Shown piece by piece: positions 24,901 through 37,800 of a stretch of DNA of 64,000 nucleotides (position 1 is the first letter of the stretch; every line of letters starts with the position of its first letter). Under the pieces are notes generated by a model, which ran no database searches, had not been told where the DNA came from, and saw only the letters and a program-made list of their open reading frames with translations. Source of the DNA: Turritopsis dohrnii (taxonomy: Eukaryota; Cnidaria; Hydrozoa; Anthoathecata; Oceaniidae). The stretch spans positions 124,001-188,000 of the forward strand of contig BQMF02000066.1 in the NCBI GenBank assembly GCA_027922465.2, written 5' to 3'. The translations under genes and the position numbers were made by a program.

Positions 24901-27900
24901 GAGGAGAGACGACTGGATAAGAGCGATAAATCGAAAAGATTGGGAGTCTTGGCCATGTGAAAAGATATCCAAACAACGACTATGTGGTGCTCATTTCTTA
25001 TCAGGTATGTTGTCTCACAAGTCAATGAACAACTAAGCCTTTCGATCGACCATTCAACAGGTTCAATTTCTCTTTGTGGCCTTAAAGGAGGAGGCATAAG
25101 CTGTGTATAACACAGCTCATCTTACTTTCCTATAATTAAACAAGTCCTTAACATCTTTTCTAGGTAAACGCTCAGATGACCCAGAAAATATTGATTGGTG
25201 CCCCACAATCTTTTCTCATCAGAGAGCAACACCAGTATCTGAAATTATAAAAAAAGACCAAAGCAAAAAGAGATATAAAGTTTTGTGTAAAAAAAAGGCA
25301 TTCTTCATCATCAACAGTGACATCAACCTCATCTTCTGCTGTGCCTGATACGGAAGAAGCTTTTGAAGAAGACCCTTTTGATATTGACATGACTATTTCC
25401 CAAACAAAAAGAGAAATGGGAACTCAAACTGATTTTCATGATGAAATAAAGCATCTAAAGGAGAAAATTTATCAGTACGAAATGGAATTAAATGAACGAA
25501 ATCGAGAAGTGTATCAATTAAGGGAAAAAAAACGAACAACTTCAAAGAAATCAGTATATTTCATTCAAGAACATGAAAAATGACAAAGCAAAAATGAGTT
25601 TTTATACTGGTTTGACGAAAGAAAACTTTCTCTGGATCTATGGGCTAGTAATGAAGTATCTAAAAAAGACTCACTCAAGACTTTCATTAACTGATCACCT
25701 CTTGATTGTTTTTATGAAACTAAAGTTAGGGTTGCTAAATAAAGATATTGCCATTCGATTCGGTGTTACTTCTCCTACCGTGTCAAAAGTTTTCAGAACT
25801 GTCATTCCTGTTTTGTCAAGTCATCTAAAGAATCTTATAGTGTGGCCAGACAAAGGTACTGTAAGACACCATCTACCAAAGTCATTTATGCGAAAATATC
25901 GCGATTGTGTTTGCATAATTGACTGTACTGAGATGTTTATAGAACCTCCAAAAAGTCTGACAGCAAGAGCAGAAACATGGTCCAATTATAAGCACAACAA
26001 CACCATCAAATACTTGATTGGCATAACCCCTGGTGGTGCTATCAGTTTTTTATCTGCTGGATGGGGAGGACGAATTTCGGACAAACAAATAACACGGGAG
26101 TCTGGCTTTTATGATAAGCTATCCACAGGTTATTGTGTGTTGGCTGACAGAGGTTTTAACATTAGTGAAGATTTGGCAGCTGTTGGTGCAACACTGAAAA
26201 TTCCTTCTTTTACAAAAGGAAAAAAAACAGTTATCAGGAATGGAAATGGATACATCTCGATAGTTAGCCAATGTTCGAATTCACGTAGAACGTGTTATTG
26301 GAAGGCTTAAGAAATTTCATATATTACAGATGACTATGCCTTTAACACAAGCAAAGCTGATGGATGATATTGTTGTTATTGTAGCTGCCCTTGTCAACTT
26401 GATTAAAAGTGTAGTTCCAAAATAGTTGTGACAACTTTTTTGTGTTTATGTATGATTATATTTTTACAAAGATGCATATATATACAACGTTAGCATAGGC
26501 AGATAGTGAACATTGACTTTGTGAAGGCAACTTGAATCATATATATAGAGAAAAAAGAAAAATATATTGTTACTACAGCACTTGAAATTTGAAACTGCTC
26601 ATTCACAAAGTTTGAGTAAGTTGTTCAGTATCTTTCCTAGTATTTTCCATATCAGGATCTGACTTTCGCGTTACTATTTCAGGAAGCAAGATATTTTCAA
26701 AGTATCTCCAGCACTTAGCAATCATTTCTTCAATGACGCATGTGTTCTTGGCAATTTGCACTAACATACTACTTTTTCCTGTGTCAACTGGAGAGTACAA
26801 CAAAAAATCTGTTGTTTCCTTATCTAGCACATACATTTGCATTTGTACTTGATAATAATATTGATGGTTAGGACGACATGTCTTATTTTCATCTAGTGGA
26901 AAGTCTATGTCCTTTTGCCAGTTATTAAAACCATCTTTATATTTGAATGGGCATTTTATTTCAAGAAGTCGACTGGGATGACAGTCATAAAATATAAGTC
27001 CATCCAGTGAAGCCCCAATAAATGGATTACAAAACGTTACATGAAAGCCAGTTGTAGAAACCTTCAAGTTAACATGAAATTCACTTTGACTTGTTAGGTA
27101 GTATTTACGTGCTTCATTTTCCATTTTTGAACCATACTCCATGTATTTATTTGGTTAATGTTTTGTATACTGCATGATCTGTTTGAATAGAGAAGAGTTG
27201 CTGACCTGACTAACATTAGCTGAGCACACTTCTTTTGCTTTTGATGCAGTCACTCTTCCTGCTCGATGGGTTATTGGGTTATATAGGGTTATTTGATTGT
27301 GTTGTTGTACGAGCACTAAGTTTAATATATTGTTCTTTATTGTAAGTATTGACATATGCATTGTAGGCACTCTTGCTGAATAATTGAAGTTCATCACCCT
27401 CTAAGTTGATGGATGTTGGATCATATATTGATGTTGTTGGTTCAGGTAGTGTTGGCTCATCTGTTTCTGAAGCTGTCTCAGTTGCACTTGTTTCAACCTC
27501 CAAGAAATCAGTTGGGTCGATGGACTTGAATATAGCAGCATCAGGGCTATGTTTATGTAGTTCCTTCATTCCTTCACTTTTTAAAGGATAATCTCCAAGA
27601 AATGGGTTTTTTGTTGAAAAATTTTTCATTTTTGGCTTCTTGTTTTCTGCTACAATTGGTAACTGACCTCTTTTGACTCTGTTAAAATTGATTAGTTGTA
27701 ATGGAGCAGGCTCGACAGCTTTTTTACTACTCTTCCAGGCACATAGAGCACTGGTAGGCGATGTTCCACTACCCCTCAGATCAGAACCTGCCTCCAACTT
27801 AAAAAGTACTGCTGCTACATGGCTGCATGCAGAACCTAATCCTGCCATACATGTACAGTTAGCTGTTTTGACCCATCCTTGTTTTTTTTGAAGACACACC

Positions 27901-28837
27901 CAAACCTTGTAGTGCTTAGCCTTCTCTGATTGTCTTTGACTTGGAAGAACCTGTAAAAAAGAACAAACATTGACAAATGTAAGTCAATACCTAGTCTATT
28001 TGTGAGAAACTTGATTAGCCAGGTCTACATACCTCTGATTTGATAAAACAAAATTCACATTCATCACTTATGTGGGAAATAAAACATTCCTGAACGTGAC
28101 CATGAACGAAGTAATCATATGCTTCCAGGGACTTGTAAGCTTTGATCGATTCCTTGGTAAAGGCACTTGGAGTGTCTGGAAAATATTCTGTAACGTCTCT
28201 ACTACTGATATTAGGCATACTTTCGAAGATATTTTTAGACCACTTCTCTATGCCAAACGGATCCGGTAATATTTCTCCTGACACCAAACGAAGTTTATCA
28301 GTATAAAATTTAGCATCTTCTTCGTTTAAATTAGAAAAATAATCGCTTGATTTAGCTGTCATGTTGAAAAACGAATGAAAAAGAACACGTTTCATGAAAT
28401 TTATAATTACATGGGATTTTCTCTGAGAAAAAAATTGAAAAAACAAGGGTTTACTCTGTAAAATAATTTTGTATTAAAAGAATTTTCCCTGTGAATCGCT
28501 ATATGCTTCTGATTTTTCTACCAACCACCATGCGCGCGCAGGTTATTTGCGATTTCTTGTGACGTATCCCCGAAACTCATCTATAATATTATCTGCTGTA
28601 TCACGCAGTAGAATTTTAGATTTTTAACTATTTTAGACGTGTGTCATATACGTTACATATTTGGTGAACAATTATACTTTCACTTTTCCAATTTTTCAAT
28701 TATTTAGCTATTCATATGATCCAAGGCTACAATGATAAGGCCATGGGTATTCAGGAATAGTAAGGTTGTAAAACATTTTCCTAATACTGTATGTGTAATA
28801 AATCTAAGGAAAATTTTATAAAAAGCAAAAAATACAG

Positions 28838-28869
<32 letters not shown>

Positions 28870-31800
28870 TGTAAATATATCGTTATGTTTGATAAATGGT
28901 TACTTAAGAAATGTTACATTGAACATTAGGTTAAATATTAACAAAATACTACGCGTGGTGCATATCTGTTTATACAATCCATTTGTTTCATATGCTTCCA
29001 AACAATTTCAATTTGTTGGTATTTTTCATTATACTTAAATTTATTTTTTTTATTTTATTTATTTACCTAATATTTATACACGATAAAAACACTTCAGAAA
29101 AATTACAAATTCTGTTATCAATGTGTGTCGTGTGTATAAAGTTATGTTCAAAGACTCCATAAACGGATAGAATCAATGGAAGGTGTCAGCAGTTGATGAA
29201 GGCCAGCAAAATGGATCTAACATTCCATCCAACATATGAAATTGTTAATGTTGAACAAAACGTTGGTTTAATTGTGCCAGTTTCATGCAAGATCAGAACT
29301 ATGTGTTGGAATCCTTTAAAGTGGCTTATTATCCAATATTCAATTTTCAATACAATTTTGGATCTTCATTTTAATATATTTGAACAATCAATCTTCTATT
29401 CAAATCTTTTTATCAAAAGCAACAAGGTGTAAATTGTATACCAGTTCACATTCTCGTATAATAAGTTCTTAATTATTACAAATTGCTTTGATAACTATTG
29501 GATTTATATAATATTCTATTCTTCCTTTTGACATAGCATTTATCAAGCACATCTTTTCCAATTGTCAGTTTTATAATTGCTATCTTTGAACGAGACTGAA
29601 GGAGTGGACTGAAAGTTTACAAACATTATTTTGTTCGGGATTATAGCAAAAAAACCTTAAAAATGTAGCAACGTTTAACAATAATAAACTGTTACAATAG
29701 GAACTGTGAGTTACAGTATGTCAGTGTCATCAATGACAATCCCTTGTTAAAACAATAAGAATACGGAAACGAACAGCTGAGAAACAGCCTTCTGGATTTA
29801 CGACGGTATTCAGCTTTTGCCGTGGAGAAGCTGCCATCAATGAAAATTTTGCCGGCAGTGTTTTTTGGATGCAAATATTTTCTTTTTCTTTGACAGCTGG
29901 TGCCACTTTTATAATCTAAACAAGGGACCTTAAATTCACAATGAGTCGCATACACAAAAAGTCATGAGCTCAAATTGTCAAATTCTTGTGACATTTTTCT
30001 TTTTAAGGATTCGCGACTTTTAAATATTTTCACAAAATATATTTTGCAAGTCTCCAGCTATTTTTTCTCACTTCGGAAAGGTGAACTCTGAAGAATGGCC
30101 CCACCGTAAAGTTGCCGGCCATTCTGTAGTTGTATTCCAACGTCTTGTGTCAGCCTATAGATGATTGACAAAAGTGAATGTAAAAAGTGAATGCAAAAAG
30201 TTGGTGTATTTTTATTGACGTCGTCAGACGAGAATTGCTCGATATTGCTTATAATTGGTCAGCGCGAAAGCAGCTGATCTATCATTAGCATTTTGTGCGT
30301 CCGTCCGTAATAAACTTTTTGTCCCTATTGTAGGCTGATACCACTAAACTAAAGAAAAGAGGCTATCGTTGATCGTGGCTTAATTCAGAATTTTCTAGCA
30401 CTAACTCATTACAACTATTTTATCAGGGTGAGTGCGGCATCCTGCAAATTTGAAATACACGCGCACACTGAGGGCAGTTTGTGTTTCTGTGAAGATTGTA
30501 AAGACGAAACACAGATCAATTCTGCAGTTTTCTACCGGAGAAGCAAAGGAATTCTTAATAAATTATTATGACTGTATATTATTAGTGATCATGTGATTGC
30601 TGAGTTTCCCTGTTCATGATTGTATGTAGTGATCCTGTGATTATAAACTGCTGTGTTTTAGCTACTGATTTTGTGTTTATTGTTTGGGTTAGACCTTAAT
30701 GGAGATATAAGAGCTCTGCTGCCTCCAAAAGTGGCCTATCTTATATTGGATATGAACATATATTTTTTTGTCTGTTTATGTAATTCCATCCATGATAAAA
30801 ATACTGACATAAAATATACTATTCTAGTCAGTAAAAGGCCGAACCTGTGGTACACCCGGGAGAGGCCAGTTTGTTCTTTTAGATATAGAATAAATATAGA
30901 ATAAATGAGAAAAATAATAAATGAGAACAAATAGAAATCTACTGTTTCCGGTGGATGAAAAAGAAGGAAATTTGAATTTTTTTTTGACACAGTCAACAAA
31001 GAATATACAACCACCAAATGACTCTTCCCACTAACACCGACTCAGAAGCGACAAATCAAGAAATCGAAAGCTGGAAAAGAGTTATTGCTGAACTTGTGTT
31101 GATAGCACCCAATGAAACCATCAAAAACTGTATTCGATCATACGATCCATCAAAGCCAACCCACCAAAACATCAAATCCTTGAAAGAATTTAGAAAGGAA
31201 CCAATCATCAAGACACTACACTTTCTGTCAAAAGAAGAGCCCCCAAAACAAAACAAAGATGAACTTATAAATAAACTGTGTTTAAAAATTAAGAACTATT
31301 TTCCTGATTTGTGTCAGATTTGCAACTTGGCATACACACACAAGATTAATGACAAACCGTTACTGAGCTGTGGATCATGTGGACAAGAGGTCCATCGTCC
31401 ATGTTATGTAAACCTTCTGAGAAGCATGAATCTTCTTGACAAAAATGAAGATATGCGTGATATCCCTTTCAAAATACCAGGCATGTTCTACTTGTGTCCA
31501 ACTTGTCAAGATGAATCAATCACCTTTAATATGGTTAAACCCAGTCAACCATCAAAAAATAAAGATGAAGGCACAATCCAAGCTCAGGAAGATGAAGATG
31601 AAGATACAATCCAAGTTAATGAAGATCCGGAAACTATCACACCACACGATTGGGAGTCACCAGTTCGAACCCCAAGAAGGCTTCCTACTCTACCCATAAC
31701 ACCCAATGTTATCTTGGACCAAGACCTCAGCCAAAGTACTACAGAATTTGTTGGTAGAACACTCTTTATGAAAAATAAATTTAAAAAATCACTCGAAAAC

Positions 31801-34800
31801 CAGAAAAAATTAATATCAGAAAATACAACAACATCAGAATTGATCAATTCCAACAACCAAGAATCTACTGATGAAAACCATGAATCTAAGAAGAAACGCA
31901 ATGATCGTGTCTGTAGATTCTACTTGAAAAGCAAATGTCGACACGGACTGAAAGGTCGTGATTGCAAATTCAGCCATCCAAAAGCGTGTCCTAAACTGAT
32001 GAAACATGGAAACAAAGGTCCCAAAGGATGCAAAACTGGATCTAACTGTGAAGATTTTCATCCAAGAATGTGTGCATCTTCGATTAAAAGAGGGGAGTGC
32101 TTTAATGATTTATGCAGCTTTGCACATGTAAAAGGAACAAGGAGGAAACCCTTAAATACAAATAGACAAAATAACCACATGTCAGAACCTGAGGATTTTC
32201 GGAAGATTCTGGACAATTTCAAACTCGAAATGATGAATATGTTAAACGAGAAATTACAGACCACATTGCAACAGCAGTTTCATCCACTACCACAACCAAT
32301 AAATCACTCAAGGGAGCGAAGACTTCCAATTCAACGAGTCAGAGAACAACATCAACATCTTCCAAGGCATCTTTACAACCATCCACCAAACTTACCAACC
32401 CAACGACCACTTCTGTTCTGAGCGTCTTCTGTTTTCTTAACATACAGGGTCTTTGCCCGCAAACAAGACCATCTTCTATACCATACTTAAGGGACATTAT
32501 GAACACCTCAAAGTACCTCTTCGTTGGCCTAACAGAGTCTTGGCTAATTGAAAGTCACAAAGAAGCAGAACTACAGATAGAAAATTATAAACTTTTCAGG
32601 AAAGACAGAGTTCGTGCAAAATCAAAGTATGGGCGATCAAGTGGAGGTGTTGCTATTTATATTCGAAATGATATAGCGCCTTACTTTGAACCATTGCTTG
32701 AATTTTCCAACGGTGTGAACGAGGCACTAATGGTTTACTCAAGAAAGCTAAATTTATTATTGTGTGCCGTCTACAGGCAACCAAACAATGCCACCCATAG
32801 ATCCAGTGGATTAGAATTTGTGGAACTCACAACTGCCATTCAAGCAAAGATCGATGCTATCCAAGGCTGCGTTCCTGACTTTTATCTATTTGGTGACTTC
32901 AATATTCCTCTTATACCCTCCATCAACTCATGCACTCCATCACCTTCCTGCGACAAGCAGCTTTTAAAGATTTTAACTGATTTTAGCCTACAACTTAACC
33001 TAACACAAATAATTCACAATTCTACACACCGCGACGGTAACGTCCTTGATCTTCTATTTACAAACAACGCAGACTCTATTTTTAATTACACATGCACAGC
33101 CACCACCTATTCAGACCACTATTTCATTGATATCGCTACCCACTTAGTCCAGAATAAACCAACCTTCGAAAGTAACTGCAAGAATTTAAAAAGTGAATTT
33201 GATGGATTTAATTTCCATAGCGATAAAATCAATTGGGAAAGCATTAACAATCAACTATCTCACGTTAACTGGGATGAGGTGTTGGATCAACCAAATCCTG
33301 ATATACAATATAAAGCTTTCCTTGACAACTGTTTACACATTATCTCCAATAACTTACCTGCAAGAAAACCACCCAAGAAACATTCGACAGTTCCACGTGA
33401 CCGTAGGATTTTAATGAGAAAACGCAGAAAACTTACAAAAAATTGTCAAAGTAACAAGAACAAACAAAAACTTATCGACATCGAATTCAAATTACAAGAA
33501 TCTTATAAAAAAGAGAGAATGGACAGCGAATACGATGCAACATCTAAGATAAAAACTAATCCTAAATATTTTTACTCATACGCAAAACGTTTTAGCAATA
33601 CCAAACCAAAAGTTGGACCTCTTCATGACCCAACAAAAAACAAACTTACAGCCGACTGTTACGAAATGGCTAACATTCTCCAAAGACAATACATGTCTGT
33701 ATTTACATTACCTAAAAAAGACTACAGTTTTCCCGACCATCAAGAACACCAGGAAAGTTCAGTTCTAGAGAACATAGAATTCACTGAAGACGACTTCATT
33801 AAAGAGATCGACACAATACCGTCTAACTCAGCTCCTGGACCTGATGGAATACCAGCAGTTTTCCTAAAGAAGTGCAAAGATTCACTTGCAAAACCATTGA
33901 AAATTATCTGGCGAAGCAATTTGGATAACGGAACAACCCCAAGTATCCTCAAAACAAGTCATATATCCCCTATATTTAAAGGTGGTGATCAAAGCGCACC
34001 AGTGAACTACCGTCCAATTGCACTAACATCATTAGTAACAAAAGTTTTTGAAAAGATTTTGAGAAAAAATCTACAAATACACCTCGAAACAAATCAACTG
34101 TACAATTCGTCCCAACACGGTTTTAGGACAGGCCGATCATGTCTTAGTCAGCTACTTGCACACACAGAAAAACTAATCTCACACATGGAAAAAGGCGAGA
34201 ATGTAGACGTGCTATACCTTGATTTCAGTAAAGCATTTGATAGGGTTGACCATTCAATCCTGTTAAACAAACTGAAAAAGAACAGAATCGGAGGAAGAAT
34301 CCATAAATGGCTAAAGTCTTTTCTTACAGGTCGCTTGCAATTCGTCTCCGTCGATGGATTTCTATCATTCAAAACCATTGTTATTTCTGGAGTCCCACAA
34401 GGGTCTGTCCTGGGCCCACTACTCTTCCTCATTATGATCCAGGATATTGACAAAAATGTTATCCATTCAACTCTATCTTCATTTGCCGACGATACGAGGC
34501 TGCTGAAAGGTATTTCAAACATTGAAAATGTTGCAGAGCTACAAAATGACCTTCAAGCTGTCTACGAGTGGACAGAACAGAATAATATGAAATTAAATGG
34601 AACAAAATTTGAGCATCTCCCATATGGAAAGAATACGGAGCTCAAGTCCCATTCTTCATACCTATCAGATACAGGAACAAAAATTGACTCAGTCACCTCT
34701 GTGAAAGATCTTGGTGTTATATTGTCAACTGATATGTCGTACGACTTGCAAATTGGAAATATAATCCAGAAAGTTAAGAACTTAAGTTCATGGATTTACC

Positions 34801-37800
34801 GAACCTTTCAATCCAGGGACACAATACTGATGCTAACACTATGGAAATCATTGGTTATTCCACACCTGGACTATTGTTCTCAGTTATGGGATCCAACAAA
34901 ACGATCTCTTAAGCAAGATCTTGAAGCCCTCCAGAAATCATTTTTGAACGGTATACAGTTTAAAGTTGAATATCTACAGTCTCGAGAGGAGAAGAGAAAG
35001 ATATAAAATTATATACACTTGGTCCATCCTTGAAGGATTAGTCCCAAACTTCAATCTTGATGATGGTAACGGTGGTATACATGCACGCACAAGTCAGAGG
35101 CTAGGACGGAAATGTCTCCTCAAACCAGTCAACTCAACCCATAGAAATATCTGGAAAGGTTGTCTGTCTGAAGAAGGGCCAAGACTCTTCAATGTCCTTC
35201 CCAAACACATCAGAAATACAAGTGACTGTGCCAAAACCACCTTCAAAACTAAACTAGACCAATTTCTACGACACATACCTGACGAACCACTGCTCTCAAG
35301 CTACCTTTCACTTAGGAGAGCAGATTCCAACAGCATCGTAGAAATGGTCAAGCATTGGACACCGTCGTGTTGAATGAGTGAGGATTCACAGAAGCCATCT
35401 CAAGTAACTCAAGTAAGTAACATATCGATATAGACGAGATTTCAGTGTTAACCATGTTTATATAAAACAACTAAAAATTAAATAATTTGCATACAAAAAT
35501 AGTAGATGACAAATAAAATGTGCTCTAAAATGGTGAATATAAATATTTGTGCTATTGTTTATTAATAGTCGTCCAAATTGCGTTAAAACATCTTTAAGTC
35601 TATGAAGCATTTAATTACCTGTGATGATCACAAAAAATGACTTCATCGATGATATTCTTTGTTTATTGATGTCAGCGTTTTAGTATTTTAATGAAAAAAT
35701 TACCCATATGGAATCATCATAAGTCTCCTTACTTACAAGTCTTCTCATGTATTTATTTTGAATTCAACGCTTATTTCTTCTGTCGTCAATTATTTCTTAC
35801 TCTGTATAATCTGCATGACCAGCAGTTTCTTTTATTTTCTTAATCTTAAATTATCAACAGTTGTTAGGTTGCTCTTTGTTTTTTGCCACCAATACAAATA
35901 CTTAGTATTTTTTAGCATTATCACTTATTTCTAATGTATAGCCAATTCTGTTCAAAATTCATATGCGTAATATGTGCAAGATGTTCGCTTTTGAATCATT
36001 TGTGATCTTGAGAATCAATGCCTGCATGGAACTTTGTGAAGTATTATATACTCTATATTTGTTTAACTGAATTAACTTCTTTTAACTTTAATACAAACTT
36101 TTACTTATTGGAAATCAGATTTGCGTTCAATTCAAATACAAACATATTTCTAGAAAAGATGTCCGTAGATAGTACACATAAAACGTATGTGAAAGTCTTT
36201 TTTTATAAGATTAATTTTATTTTTAGCCAGCTACAATGAAGTTTTGATAAGTATTGTTTTTTTTTCATCACTTTATTTTAACTTGGTTACACAGACATAG
36301 TAAGTTAGTGTTAATAGACTTCCGTGTTAATAGACTATTTGAGTGAATGCTTTGCATCCTTATGCCTGGTTCACATATGCGACGCAAACGCAAGCATGCG
36401 CACTAGTCTAAAATATGACATCGACGCAAGCGCAAACGCAAGCTGTTCATATCAAGAGTATTTATTTATTGTTTGTGTTGTTGGATGAGAACGTGCTTAT
36501 TGTCTTCATCAGACCATTGAATCTTATAAGGTCGATCAGCTTTCCACACTATAAAATTGACCTTATGTGGCAATCCTGTCTGTCGTGCAATATCATCCCG
36601 CGGAAGCAGCTTTTTTCGTTTATCCACGAAGTGACCCGTGCTTTATCATAATAAAGTACTGGATACTTCATTTATTTTTCTTCCATTTTTTGTAATGTTA
36701 TGATTTTCTCTTATTCTGATACTGCTGCATGTATATTTTTCTTATTGTTATTATTTTCATTTTTTTTTATTTCATTTATTTCATTATTTTTTTGTCTAAT
36801 ATATTGGGTAGCATATTTGGTGGCCACCCCCTCTGATTAGTATTTCACTATTGGGTGGTCTCCTTCCATTTTCAGTTCTTGTAAATATATTTAGTAATCG
36901 TTATGGAAAATAAAATAATACATACCATGGAGGTAGAACCTCCATGTACATACATAATTCACGCATATATACATTCTCTACAGTAATGTCTTTCTCGCTA
37001 TGAAAACTCCTAGAAATTAATAAAAACATGAAAACATCGTTTTCGATATATTAAAACACATTTTGAGCATGCTTTCATTGTTTCCAAAGGTTTTAACAAA
37101 AGAAATCGACGCAAACGCAGACACAAGGATCAAAACTTTTTGGTACTTGCGTCTGCGTCGCTGCGTCGAACTAGTGCATACTACTCTTGCGTCTGCGCAT
37201 GTGCTTTCGTCTATGCTTGCGTCTGCGTCGCATATGTGAACCAGGCATTAATTTCTAGGATAAAGATTTTATTGAATTAAGTTTTGTTTCAATGATACTG
37301 GTATATGCGTTCAATTGTGAGATGGCACCTGCCTTCTTATAGCTTTAATCACTGTCAATTTAGTCATTTTGACCTTCCTGTAGCAAAAATATTTTTCCAC
37401 TTTACTTTACGGTGCAACATTTTTCATCTTTATTGAAAGCGCTGACCTTCAGGCCTCGTGGCCTCTTGTTTATGTATTTTACAGCATTTTATTCACACAA
37501 AAAATTTTTCAAAATGGCGAGATTTTAAATCAACGCGACTTTTATCATTTTAGGCTGCTCGCGACTTTTACAAAAAAATTGTGACTTTAAGATAAACAAG
37601 AGCCATATGGCACAAAACGGTAGCAGCATTTCAACTCGCAATGTACAAAACGAAACAGATTCTAAAATAATAAGTGTGAAAACCCCATGAAGCTTTGTCG
37701 ACCTTTGTTTATCTCCTAGGCTTAAGAGAATGGCAATTTTCATTTGAAAAAGTGTAAACAGGGCTTAACAAAAACCACCAGAAAACCATTTGATACAAAC

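Larger units (their letters stand above)
23280..28872. mobile_element. ISL2EU-like DNA transposon, 5.6 kb (THAP transposase plus YqaJ/SWIM protein)
   Basis: Left terminus ACAGAGGTCTCACT and right terminus ending CCCCTGT, flanked by AAAT on both sides (23276-23279 and 28873-28876). Two convergent genes lie inside: a THAP-DDE transposase on + and a SWIM-YqaJ nuclease on minus, a pairing known in ISL2EU (IS4EU-related) elements. Left and right subterminal regions match the deleted copy at 52094-53443. Both genes are broken. The element sits in intron 5 of the PARP-like gene. Confidence 0.8.

Noticed and set aside
31056..32264. Several minus-strand frames of 60-105 codons over LINE ORF1
   Set aside because: Antisense to an intact zinc-finger ORF, with no motifs of their own.
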